Shown one piece after another: positions 49,967 to 57,333 of a DNA stretch of 60,624 nucleotides. Within the stretch, counting starts at the first letter, position 1; each line of letters opens with the position of its first letter. The translations under genes and the position numbers were made by a program. This DNA is from an uncultured Caulobacter sp. (GTDB lineage Bacteria; Pseudomonadota; Alphaproteobacteria; Caulobacterales; Caulobacteraceae). The notes under the pieces were generated by a model. It saw only the letters and a program-made list of their open reading frames with translations. It was not told the DNA's origin and did no database searches. The stretch spans positions 1 to 60,624 of the forward strand of contig CALALX010000074.1 in assembly GCA_937925635.1 (NCBI GenBank), in the 5' to 3' direction.

Positions 49967-50550
49967 GCGGCGGGAGGTTGCGCCCGGCCGAGCGCCGCGT
50001 CGAGCGCGAGGTTGGCCTTCAGGACATTGACCCGCGGCTGGCCGAGGAATCCCAGCGTCGGGCCTTCCGTCGCCGTGGCGATGGCGGCCCGGACCTTTGC
50101 CGGAGCCACGCCGCGGGCGACGGCGATCCGCTGGACCTGACGCTCGGCGAAGGCCGGCGAGATGTGCGGGTCCAGGCCGGAGCCGGAGGCGGTCACCGCA
50201 TCGACCGGCACGGCGCCCGCGCCGTCGGCCCGGAGGGCGTCGGCGTCGGTCTTCACGCGGGCGATGTAGTCCTCGTTCAGCGGGCCGTAGTTGGAGCCCG
50301 AGGAGGCGGCGGCGTCATAGCCTTCGCCGGCCGCCGAGGGCCGCGGGTGCAGATAGGCGGCGCCGGCGAAGGGCTGGCCGATCAGCGCCGAGCCGACGAC
50401 CTTGCCGGCCTTGTCCTTGACCAGCGAGCCGTTGGCCTGAGCCGGGAAGGCGGCCTGGCCGACCGCTGTCACGGCCAACGGATAGCCGAGGCCCAGAAGG
50501 CCGGTGAAGAGGACCATCGAGACGATGGCGGGGCGGAGGTGGGAAAGCAT
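49963..50550 (-). CDS. kdpC: Potassium-transporting ATPase subunit KdpC
   Basis: 195 aa. One N-terminal membrane span (IVSMVLFTGLLGLGYPLAV), then a periplasmic domain with VGSALIGQPFAGAAYLHPRPSA, SGSGLDPHISPAFAERQV and GFLGQPRVNVLKANLAL. It stabilises the KdpFABC complex. Follows the 30-aa micropeptide gene and kdpB on the minus strand, before kdpD (ATGA overlap). Confidence 0.95.
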   Translation of the reverse strand: MLSHLRPAIVSMVLFTGLLGLGYPLAVTAVGQAAFPAQANGSLVKDKAGKVVGSALIGQPFAGAAYLHPRPSAAGEGYDAAASSGSNYGPLNEDYIARVKTDADALRADGAGAVPVDAVTASGSGLDPHISPAFAERQVQRIAVARGVAPAKVRAAIATATEGPTLGFLGQPRVNVLKANLALDAALGRAQPPAA

Positions 50551-50562
50551 GGCGCTCGTCCT

Positions 50563-50655
50563 TCAGATGGCCGCGCCGATCAGGGCACAGGCGAACAGCA
50601 GTCCAATGAGGGAAAGGGAGACGAACAACTCGCGGACGACAGACTTCATGGTCAT
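50563..50655 (-). CDS. 30-residue membrane micropeptide between kdpB and kdpC
   Basis: 30 aa; the ATG at 50655 overlaps the kdpB stop (ATGA). A second ATG two codons on (50649) is an alternative. N-terminus MTMKSVVREL with Lys, Arg and Glu, then a hydrophobic helix LFACALIGAAI to the end: one membrane span. It ends 12 bases before kdpC. Unlike KdpF in sequence, and found at a place where kdp operons usually have no gene. Confidence 0.7.
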   Translation of the reverse strand: MTMKSVVRELFVSLSLIGLLFACALIGAAI

Positions 50656-52718
50656 GCGAGCCCCAGCACCGACACGATCAGGTCGATCAGCTTGATGCCG
50701 ATGAACGGCGCCACGAGGCCGCCTAGACCATAGATCGTCAGGTTGCGGCTGAGCAGCTTGCCGGCCCCGATGGCCCGGTACTTCACGCCGCGCAGGGCGA
50801 GCGGGATCAGGGCCACGATGACCAGGGCGTTGAAGATCACCGCCGACAGGATCGCGCTCTGCGGGCTGTGCAGCTGCATGATGTTGACGCCGGCCAGCGC
50901 CGGAAGGCTGGCCACGAACAGCGCCGGGATGATGGCGAAGTACTTGGCCACGTCGTTGGCGATCGAGAAGGTGGTCAGGGCGCCGCGCGTGATCAGCAGC
51001 TGCTTGCCCACCTCGATGATCTCGAGGACCTTGGTCGGGTCGCTGTCGAGGTCGACCATGTTGCCGGCCTCGCGGGCCGCCTGGGCGCCGGTCTGCATGG
51101 CCACGCCGACGTCGGCCTGGGCGAGCGCCGGGGCGTCGTTGGCCCCGTCGCCGCACATGGCGACCAGCCGGCCCTTGGCCTGTTCGGCGCGGATCAGGCG
51201 CAGCTTGTCCTCGGGGGTGGCCTCGGCGAGGAAGTCGTCGACGCCGGCTTCCGAGGCGATGGCCGCCGCGGTCACCGGGTTGTCGCCGGTGATCATCATC
51301 GTCCGCACGCCCATGCGGCGCAGGTCGGCGAAGCGTTCCTTGACGCCCGGCTTGACCACGTCCTTCAGGTGAATGACGCCGACCAGGACGCCGTTCTCGC
51401 TGACGGCCAGCGGCGTGCCGCCCGAGCGGGCGATGCGGTCCACAGCCTGGCGGAACTCGGCGGGAGCCTGGGCCTCGACGATGTCGAGGGTCTTCAACAC
51501 CGCGTCGACCGCGCCCTTGCGCCAGGACGAGGTCCCGGCGTCGAGGCCCGACTGCCGGGTCGTCGCCGAGAAGGCGATGAAGCTCGCCCCTTCCGGCGTG
51601 CCGGCCGTCAGGCCCTGCTCGCGGGCGAGGTCGACGATCGAACGGCCCTCCGGCGTCTCGTCGGCCAGCGAAGCCATCAGGGCGGCGCGCAGGGCCGCCT
51701 CCGGACGCACGCCCGGCGCCGGGATCACTTCGGTCGCCATGCGGTTGCCGAAGGTGATGGTGCCGGTCTTGTCGAGCAGCAGGGTGTCGACGTCGCCGGA
51801 CGCCTCCACGGCGCGGCCCGAGGTGGCCAGCACATTGACCTTCAGCAGCCGGTCCATGCCGGCGATGCCGACGGCGCTGAGCAGGCCGCCGATCGTGGTC
51901 GGGATCAGGGTGACGAACAGCGCGCCCAGCACCATCGGGTCGAGCTTGACGCCCGAGTAGGCGCCCAGGCCCAGCAGGGTGACGACGGCGATCAGGAAGA
52001 CCAGCGTCAGGCCGGCCAGCAGCACGGCCAGCGCCAGCTCGTTCGGCGTCTTGCGGCGGTCGGCGCCCTCGACCATGGCGATCATGCGGTCGAGGAAGGT
52101 CGAGCCCGGCTGGCTGGTGATGCGCACCTTGATCCAGTCCGACACCACCGTGGTGCCGCCGGTGACGGCCGAACGGTCGCCGCCGCTTTCACGGATGACG
52201 GGCGCGCTCTCGCCGGTGATGGCCGCCTCGTTGACGCTGGCGACGCCCTCGATGATCTCGCCATCGGCCGGGATCACGTCGCCGGCCTCGACCAGAACGA
52301 CCTCGCCGGCGCCGATCTTGTGCGCCGGCGTGGGGATCCAGGTGCCGGTGTTGGGGTCGATCAGGAGCTTGGCCTTGGTCGTGACGCGAGCGGCCCGAAG
52401 GCTGTCGGCGGCGGCCTTTCCGCGGCCCTCGGCCACGCTTTCCGCCAGGTTGGCGAACAGCACGGTGGCCCAGAGCCAGGCGGCGATCTGAATCGGGAAG
52501 CCCGCCGGCTGGTCGCCCGCGAGGGCGACCGCGGCCGAGACCGTGGCCAGGGCGGCCACGACCTCGGTCGCCAGGATGACCGGGTTGCCGGTCAGCTTCC
52601 TGGGGTCGAGCTTGACGAAGGCGTCCTTGAGGGCCCGCAGGAGCGCCCCCGTGGACAGGGTGGTGTTGGCGATCGCGCTCTTGGTGTGGCGACCAGCCGT
52701 GACGGCGTCGGTGGACAT
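50652..52718 (-). CDS. kdpB: Potassium-transporting P-type ATPase subunit KdpB
   Basis: 688 aa, P1A-type ATPase. TGES motif with Ser171 (the inhibitory phosphoserine position in E. coli KdpB), phosphorylation motif DKTGT with Asp316, MITGDNPVTAAAIA, CGDGANDAPALAQADVGVAM. Hydrolyses ATP to drive K+ taken through KdpA. The stop overlaps the 30-aa micropeptide start; it begins 25 bases after kdpA. Confidence 0.98.
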   Translation of the reverse strand: MSTDAVTAGRHTKSAIANTTLSTGALLRALKDAFVKLDPRKLTGNPVILATEVVAALATVSAAVALAGDQPAGFPIQIAAWLWATVLFANLAESVAEGRGKAAADSLRAARVTTKAKLLIDPNTGTWIPTPAHKIGAGEVVLVEAGDVIPADGEIIEGVASVNEAAITGESAPVIRESGGDRSAVTGGTTVVSDWIKVRITSQPGSTFLDRMIAMVEGADRRKTPNELALAVLLAGLTLVFLIAVVTLLGLGAYSGVKLDPMVLGALFVTLIPTTIGGLLSAVGIAGMDRLLKVNVLATSGRAVEASGDVDTLLLDKTGTITFGNRMATEVIPAPGVRPEAALRAALMASLADETPEGRSIVDLAREQGLTAGTPEGASFIAFSATTRQSGLDAGTSSWRKGAVDAVLKTLDIVEAQAPAEFRQAVDRIARSGGTPLAVSENGVLVGVIHLKDVVKPGVKERFADLRRMGVRTMMITGDNPVTAAAIASEAGVDDFLAEATPEDKLRLIRAEQAKGRLVAMCGDGANDAPALAQADVGVAMQTGAQAAREAGNMVDLDSDPTKVLEIIEVGKQLLITRGALTTFSIANDVAKYFAIIPALFVASLPALAGVNIMQLHSPQSAILSAVIFNALVIVALIPLALRGVKYRAIGAGKLLSRNLTIYGLGGLVAPFIGIKLIDLIVSVLGLA

Positions 52719-52743
52719 TTCAGGCGTCCTTGAGATCAGTGAC

Positions 52744-54450
52744 TCAGCGCGCCGCCGCCAGCACCTGGAAGTGCTCGACGATCGGACCCAGCGCGAGTGC
52801 GGGGAAGAATTGCAGGCCGCCGAGGATCAGGATGATCCCGATCAGCAGGCCGACGAACAGCGGGCCGTCGCTCGGCAGGGTGCCGGTGGTCGGAGCGAGC
52901 TTTGGCTTGGCGGCCAGGGCGCCCGCGATGGCCAGCACCGGCACGATGTAGGCGAAGCGGCCCAGCAGCATGGCGATGCCCAGGGTCGTGTTCCACCACG
53001 GCGCGTTGGCGGTCAGGCCGGCGAAGGCCGACCCGTTGTTCCCCGCCGCCGAGCTGTAGGCGTACATGATCTCCGACAGACCGTGCGGGCCCTTGTTGAG
53101 GAGGCCGGCCAAGGCGACAGGCAGCACCGCCGCCATGGCCGAGAAGCCGAGGATGGCGAGCGGCAGGATCAGGACCGCCAGCATGGCGAACTTGATCTCG
53201 CGGGCCTCGACCTTCTTGCCCAGGTACTCGGGCGTGCGGCCGACCATGAGACCGGCGACGAACACCGCCAGCAGGGCCATGACGACCATGCCGTACAGGC
53301 CCGAGCCGACGCCGCCGGGCAGGATCTCGCCCAGCTGGATCATGAACATCGCGATCCCGCCGCCCAGCGGCGTGAAGCTGCCGTGCATGCCGTTGACGCC
53401 GCCATCGGAGGCGCCGGTGGTGGCGGCGGCCCAGGAGGCCGTCGAGGCGGCGCCGAAGCGGACTTCCTTGCCTTCCATGCTGACCGGGGCGTCGACGCCG
53501 GCGGCGATCATGGCCGGCTGCGGGGTCATGGTCTCGGCGGCATAGATGCCGGCCGCCGCCGCGCCAACCAGGATGACCATCACGGCGACCAGGGCGCGGG
53601 CTTCCTTGCGGGCCAGCACGACGCGCCCGAAGGCGAACACCGCCGCCAGGCTCAGCACGTTCATGGCCACGATCTGAACCAGGTTGGTCCAGGCGTTGGG
53701 GTTCTCGAACGGATGGCTGGAATTGGCGTTGAAGACGCCGCCGCCGTTGGTGCCAAACTGCTTGATGATTTCCTGACTGGCGACGGGGAACAGGGCCAGC
53801 GTCTGCTGGGCGCCCTCGACGGTCGTCGCGGTGGTGTTGGCGGCCAGCGACTGCGGCACGCCCAGCGCCACCAGGACGATGGCGAAGACCAGGCTGACCG
53901 GCAGAAGGACGTAGAGGACGATCCGGGTCACATCGACCCAGAAGTTGCCCAGCGACTCGGCCTTGTCGGCCGCGAAGGCGCGGGCGACGGCGGCCGCGAT
54001 CGCCAGGCCGGCGGCGGCGGAGACGAAGTTCTGCACCGTCAGCCCGGCCATCTGCGCGAAGGTCGAGAGCGTCGTTTCGGGGACGTAGGACTGCCAGTTG
54101 GTGTTGGTGACGAAGCTGGCGGCCGTGTTGAACGCCAGGTGCGGCGACAGACCGTCGAACCCCTGCGGATTGAGCGGCAGAAGGTTCTGCAGGCGCAGGA
54201 TGCCGTACAGGAACGCGAAGCCGACGGCGCTGAAGGCCATCACCGAACCGGCGTAGGCGACCCAGCCCTGGCCCTTGGCCCTGTCGACGCCGAACGCCGT
54301 GTAGGCGAACGCCTCGAACGGCTTGAGCACCGGGTCGAGCCATGTCCGCTCGCCGGTCCAGACGCGCGCCAGATAGGCGCCGAACGGCCAGCTCAGCGCC
54401 AGTGTGAGGCCGATCGTGGAGACGATCTCGGCCCAGCCCCGCCAGTCCAT
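52744..54450 (-). CDS. kdpA: Potassium-transporting ATPase subunit KdpA
   Basis: 568 aa, about ten membrane helices arranged as four MPM repeats. Filter-like glycines are present: NTNWQSYVPE, FGTNGGGVFNANSSHPFENP, AGNNGSAFAGL. The selectivity loop NGGG is intact. C-terminal end matches KdpA length. Lies 22 bases downstream of the kdpF ORF in the minus-strand operon. Confidence 0.98.
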   Translation of the reverse strand: MDWRGWAEIVSTIGLTLALSWPFGAYLARVWTGERTWLDPVLKPFEAFAYTAFGVDRAKGQGWVAYAGSVMAFSAVGFAFLYGILRLQNLLPLNPQGFDGLSPHLAFNTAASFVTNTNWQSYVPETTLSTFAQMAGLTVQNFVSAAAGLAIAAAVARAFAADKAESLGNFWVDVTRIVLYVLLPVSLVFAIVLVALGVPQSLAANTTATTVEGAQQTLALFPVASQEIIKQFGTNGGGVFNANSSHPFENPNAWTNLVQIVAMNVLSLAAVFAFGRVVLARKEARALVAVMVILVGAAAAGIYAAETMTPQPAMIAAGVDAPVSMEGKEVRFGAASTASWAAATTGASDGGVNGMHGSFTPLGGGIAMFMIQLGEILPGGVGSGLYGMVVMALLAVFVAGLMVGRTPEYLGKKVEAREIKFAMLAVLILPLAILGFSAMAAVLPVALAGLLNKGPHGLSEIMYAYSSAAGNNGSAFAGLTANAPWWNTTLGIAMLLGRFAYIVPVLAIAGALAAKPKLAPTTGTLPSDGPLFVGLLIGIILILGGLQFFPALALGPIVEHFQVLAAAR

Positions 54451-54472
54451 GCGAGGTCTCCTTTCAGGATGA

Positions 54473-54559
54473 TCAGAAGCGGTCGGGGCGGATCAGCGCC
54501 GCGACCATGTAGACGGCGAGGCCGACCGCGGCGGCGCCGTAGAGGAGCGTCACGAGCAT
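54473..54559 (-). CDS. kdpF: Potassium-transporting ATPase subunit KdpF
   Basis: 28 aa. Begins MLVTLLYGAAAVGLAVYMVA and ends ALIRPDRF, the typical KdpF end (LxRPExF). One membrane span; stabilises the Kdp complex. Sits directly ahead of kdpA, the standard place. Its ATG is five bases after the stop of the 27-aa gene upstream. Confidence 0.88.
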   Translation of the reverse strand: MLVTLLYGAAAVGLAVYMVAALIRPDRF

Positions 54560-54563
54560 GGCG

Positions 54564-54647
54564 TCAGACCTTGCGCAGCAACGCGGCGTAGAGGCCAAAG
54601 AGCGCGAACGCTCCCAGCCCCAGCAGCAGGAAGAGGATGTCAGCCAT
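54564..54647 (-). CDS. 27-residue membrane micropeptide heading the kdp operon
   Basis: 27 aa; the ATG at 54647 has GGAGG five bases upstream, the strongest ribosome site of the operon. Sequence begins MADILFLLLGLGAFALFGLY and ends with Leu-Arg-Lys-Val: one hydrophobic helix with a basic tail. It is the first gene of the kdp transcript. Resembles a small conserved ORF I recall ahead of kdpF in other alphaproteobacteria, but this is unverified. Confidence 0.65.
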   Translation of the reverse strand: MADILFLLLGLGAFALFGLYAALLRKV

Positions 54648-54722
54648 GAAGGCCTCCGGGTCAGTGTCGGCGTGGAACGTCGCGCCGACCGGCGTCAGGG
54701 TTCGAGTTGAAAGCCGCGAGCG

Positions 54723-54745
54723 CCGCGTAAGGACCGCATAAAGAG
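54723..54745 (-). promoter_or_regulatory. Candidate KdpE-binding direct repeat in the kdp leader
   Basis: On the minus strand CTTTATGCGG and CTTACGCGG lie in tandem 12 bases apart, about 76-98 bases upstream of the first kdp micropeptide gene. OmpR-type regulators such as KdpE bind tandem repeats of about 11 bases, and kdp promoters are usually AT-rich at that spot. The remaining 54648-54866 gap shows no other clear signal. Confidence 0.4.
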
Positions 54746-54866
54746 TCGCGACGACCGGCCGGAGAAACTGGTCTGAAGCGGTTGTTCCGCTTGCGCCTGG
54801 ACCGGATGGCGAGCGCCGGTGTTCTGGCCCGGCGGCGCTCGAGGGGATCGGCCGCCTGCCCGCGCC

Positions 54867-55682
54867 TCAGAACCAGCCGGCGCCGCGCAGGGCCTTCGCG
54901 TAGGCGCGGCTGACCGGAACCTCGGCCCCGTCCACCAGGGTGAGCGTCGCCTTGCCGTCGCCCCGGCGGGCCGAGGCCACGGCGCCCTTGGCCACCCACC
55001 AGGAACGATGCACCTGGGCGCCCTCCAGACCCTCCAGTTCGGCGACGGCGTCCGACAGGCGCATCAGGATCAGGTCCTGGCCCTTGCTGGTGTGGAGCCG
55101 CAGATAGTGGTCCTCGGCCTCGACCGCGAACAGGTCGCCGCCGCGCAGCTTGGCCGGCAGGCGATCGAGGAAGCGGGCGGGCGCGGCCCCGGCCGGCGAG
55201 GCGTGGGTCTCGGCCGGGGCCCGCTGGGTGAAGTAGTTCAGCGCCGTCATCACGCAGGTGACCACGAACACCGGTCCGACGAAGTAGCGCAGGCTCGCCA
55301 GATGCGGCACGCCCTGGAAGAACAGGCTCGACAGGAACCAGATGGCCAGCGTCAGCGGGACGGTCAGCGCGACGGCGATGGCCGCCCCCTGCAGCGCCGG
55401 GCGGTCGTCCAGCCACCCGCCGCGGTCGACGACCTCTGACACGATGACGCCGCCGAGACCGCCCGTCAGCATGGCCGTGATCCAGTAGGCGAGTCGCTGG
55501 CCGAGTGGCGCGTCGCCGCTGCCAAAGGCGCCGGCCAGGGCCATGAACACGCCCGCCGCCACGGCGATCACCAGCCCGCGCCAGTGTCTCCAGGCGACAA
55601 TCCTGGCGATCGGCGAAGCGTGAGCGGCATCCGCCGGCGTTTCGCGAACCGAGCCGGTCTTTCCACGCATGTCCGGCTGCAC
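54867..55682 (-). CDS. Membrane-anchored LytTR-family regulator
   Basis: 271 aa from GTG at 55682 (AGGGGGAG upstream); ATG 55670 is an alternative. Four N-terminal membrane helices (about residues 33-155) precede a cytoplasmic LytTR DNA-binding domain (about 175-270): LFAVEAEDHYLRLHTSKGQD, QVHRSWWVAKGAV, VPVSRAYAKALRGAGWF. It is probably a regulator anchored at the membrane. It is just upstream of the kdp operon on the same strand but separated by the kdp promoter region. Confidence 0.9.
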   Translation of the reverse strand: MQPDMRGKTGSVRETPADAAHASPIARIVAWRHWRGLVIAVAAGVFMALAGAFGSGDAPLGQRLAYWITAMLTGGLGGVIVSEVVDRGGWLDDRPALQGAAIAVALTVPLTLAIWFLSSLFFQGVPHLASLRYFVGPVFVVTCVMTALNYFTQRAPAETHASPAGAAPARFLDRLPAKLRGGDLFAVEAEDHYLRLHTSKGQDLILMRLSDAVAELEGLEGAQVHRSWWVAKGAVASARRGDGKATLTLVDGAEVPVSRAYAKALRGAGWF

Positions 55683-55742
55683 GTCCAGGCCGCTCCCCCT
55701 AAGCCTCGGTCATCGACCACCCGCCAGCGCGGACGGCGCTGA

Positions 55743-55832
55743 ATGACCATCCTGCGGATGAAAACCGCCGTCCCGTTCCTGTCAATCGCGACCCTCCGCG
55801 GCGACGACATCGCCGCCTTCACCCTCGACTGA
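55743..55832 (+). CDS. Doubtful 29-codon open frame
   Basis: 29 aa, beginning MTILRMKTAVPFLSIATLRG; no clear ribosome site. It sits 31 bases before the DUF2306-like gene in the divergent gap after the LytTR gene. Could be a leader peptide or chance. Reported at low confidence. Confidence 0.2.
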   Translation: MTILRMKTAVPFLSIATLRGDDIAAFTLD

Positions 55833-55863
55833 TCGCCGCGTCAGCGGTCCCGGAGCCCGATCC

Positions 55864-56394
55864 ATGACCACCCAATCCTCGCACATCCTCCCCGGCAGCC
55901 GCTTCGCCGGCTGGATCCTGGTCGCCCTCGCGGCCGTGACCGTCGCGGTCGTGTTCGGCCCCCGGATGCTGCGGAGCGTCGCCGACGCGAACCCGCACGG
56001 GCCCGATCTGGCGCTGTTCGCGGCACAGCCGCTGGTCATCAAGCTGCACGTCCTGGCGGCCCTGGGAACTGTCGCGCTGGGCGGCGCGATCCTGTCGCTG
56101 CGCAAGGGCGACCGGCGGCACCGCACCTTCGGCTGGCTCTGGGTGGCCCTCATGGCGCTCGCGGCCGGGTCATCCCTCTTCATCGTCGGACTGAACGGCG
56201 ACCACTGGTCCGTCATTCACCTGCTCAGCGGCTGGACGCTTGTGATGCTGCCGATCGGCGTCCTGGCGGCGCGACGCCACAGGTCGGTCGCGCACGGCAA
56301 GGCGATGACCGGAATCTTCGTGGGCGGATCACTGGTCGCCGGCGCCTTCACCTTCCTGCCCGGACGGCTGATGTGGAACCTGTTCTTCGGCTGA
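55864..56394 (+). CDS. DUF2306-like four-helix membrane protein
   Basis: 176 aa. Four hydrophobic helices at about residues 17-34, 58-80, 90-110 and 118-135, with a fifth near the C-terminus. Histidines fall in family places: KLHVLAALGTVALG, RHRTFGWLWVALMALAAG, and VIHLLSGWTLVMLPIGV. Related proteins are often called DUF2306 membrane proteins; function unknown. Confidence 0.8.
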   Translation: MTTQSSHILPGSRFAGWILVALAAVTVAVVFGPRMLRSVADANPHGPDLALFAAQPLVIKLHVLAALGTVALGGAILSLRKGDRRHRTFGWLWVALMALAAGSSLFIVGLNGDHWSVIHLLSGWTLVMLPIGVLAARRHRSVAHGKAMTGIFVGGSLVAGAFTFLPGRLMWNLFFG

Positions 56395-56441
56395 GCGCCT
56401 TGCCAGCAACGCGGCGCGAGGTCTATCGGAGGCGGGCGGCG

Positions 56442-57164
56442 ATGTCCGGCCGCCCGTCAGGACGCGTGATGACCGCAGCCAAGAGACCCGCCCGCAACGG
56501 CGGACGAGGCCGTCCCTCGAAGTCGGTCGGCATCGACCTCAAGGGAACCATCCTCGACTCGGCCGAGGCCTTGTTCGCGCGGCACGGCTTCTATGGCGTG
56601 ACCACGCGCCAGGTGGCCTCGGAGGCCGGCGTCGACACCGCCCTGATCCACTACTATTTCGGCGCCAAGCGAGAGCTGTTCGACGCCGTGCTGCTTCGCC
56701 GGGCGGAGATCATCAACCGTGTCCGGGCGGACGCCATGACCGCCTACGAGGCGGCCCATCCCGGGTCGATGACCGCCGAGGGCGTGATCGCCGCCTTCAT
56801 CGATCCGCTGATCGAGATGACGCTGAATGGCGGGCAGGGCTGGAAGAACTGGCTGGCCCTGGTCGCGCAGATCGCCATGACGCCGGCCTGGGGCGGAGCG
56901 ATCATGCACCGCTTCTTCGACCCGGTGGTGCACCAGCTGGTCGACACGCTCAAGCGCGCCATGCCGCAGGCCGAGCTGACCGACCTCTACTGGTGCTACC
57001 AGTTCCTGACCGGCTCGATGATGATGACGGTCGCCGAGACGGGCCGGATCGATCAGCTGTCGGATGGTCTGTGCCACGCCAGCGACCTTGAGGCGGCGCG
57101 TCAGCGGCTCTACGCCTATTGCGCCGCGGGATTCGAGGCGGTGGTCGCCAAGGCGCCAGGCTGA
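56442..57164 (+). CDS. TetR-family regulator
   Basis: 240 aa from ATG 56442 with GGAGG nine bases upstream. HTH near residues 28-75: LDSAEALFARHGFYGVTTRQ, SEAGVDTALIHYYFGAKRELF. A ligand-binding domain (WKNWLALVAQIAMTPAWGG) follows. It precedes the TonB-dependent receptor gene by 169 bases on the same strand and may control it. Confidence 0.9.
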   Translation: MSGRPSGRVMTAAKRPARNGGRGRPSKSVGIDLKGTILDSAEALFARHGFYGVTTRQVASEAGVDTALIHYYFGAKRELFDAVLLRRAEIINRVRADAMTAYEAAHPGSMTAEGVIAAFIDPLIEMTLNGGQGWKNWLALVAQIAMTPAWGGAIMHRFFDPVVHQLVDTLKRAMPQAELTDLYWCYQFLTGSMMMTVAETGRIDQLSDGLCHASDLEAARQRLYAYCAAGFEAVVAKAPG

Positions 57165-57333
57165 CTCCTCCGCCCGTGTGGCGCCAATTCATCACATGGT
57201 GAAAAATATCCGCGTTCCCCCATCGCGGCCTCTTCCGCGCATCGGCGGTTTGGCCGAGTGTTCGCGCAATTCGCGTTTTGGTGAATTTGGAACTTAGACG
57301 ATCCCGGGAACAGGGATCGCTCGGGAGGATGAC
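57165..57333 (+). promoter_or_regulatory. Leader of the TonB-dependent receptor gene with possible operator
   Basis: TTCATCACATGGTGAA at 57188-57203 is an imperfect palindrome, and its half TGGTGAA recurs at 57279-57285 in TTTTGGTGAATTTGG. GGGAGGATGAC is the ribosome site. The preceding TetR gene or a metal-responsive regulator could use these; unproven. Confidence 0.3.

Noticed and set aside
50868..52733. 621-codon open frame on the plus strand
   Set aside because: Antisense to kdpB; shadow of GC-rich codon use.
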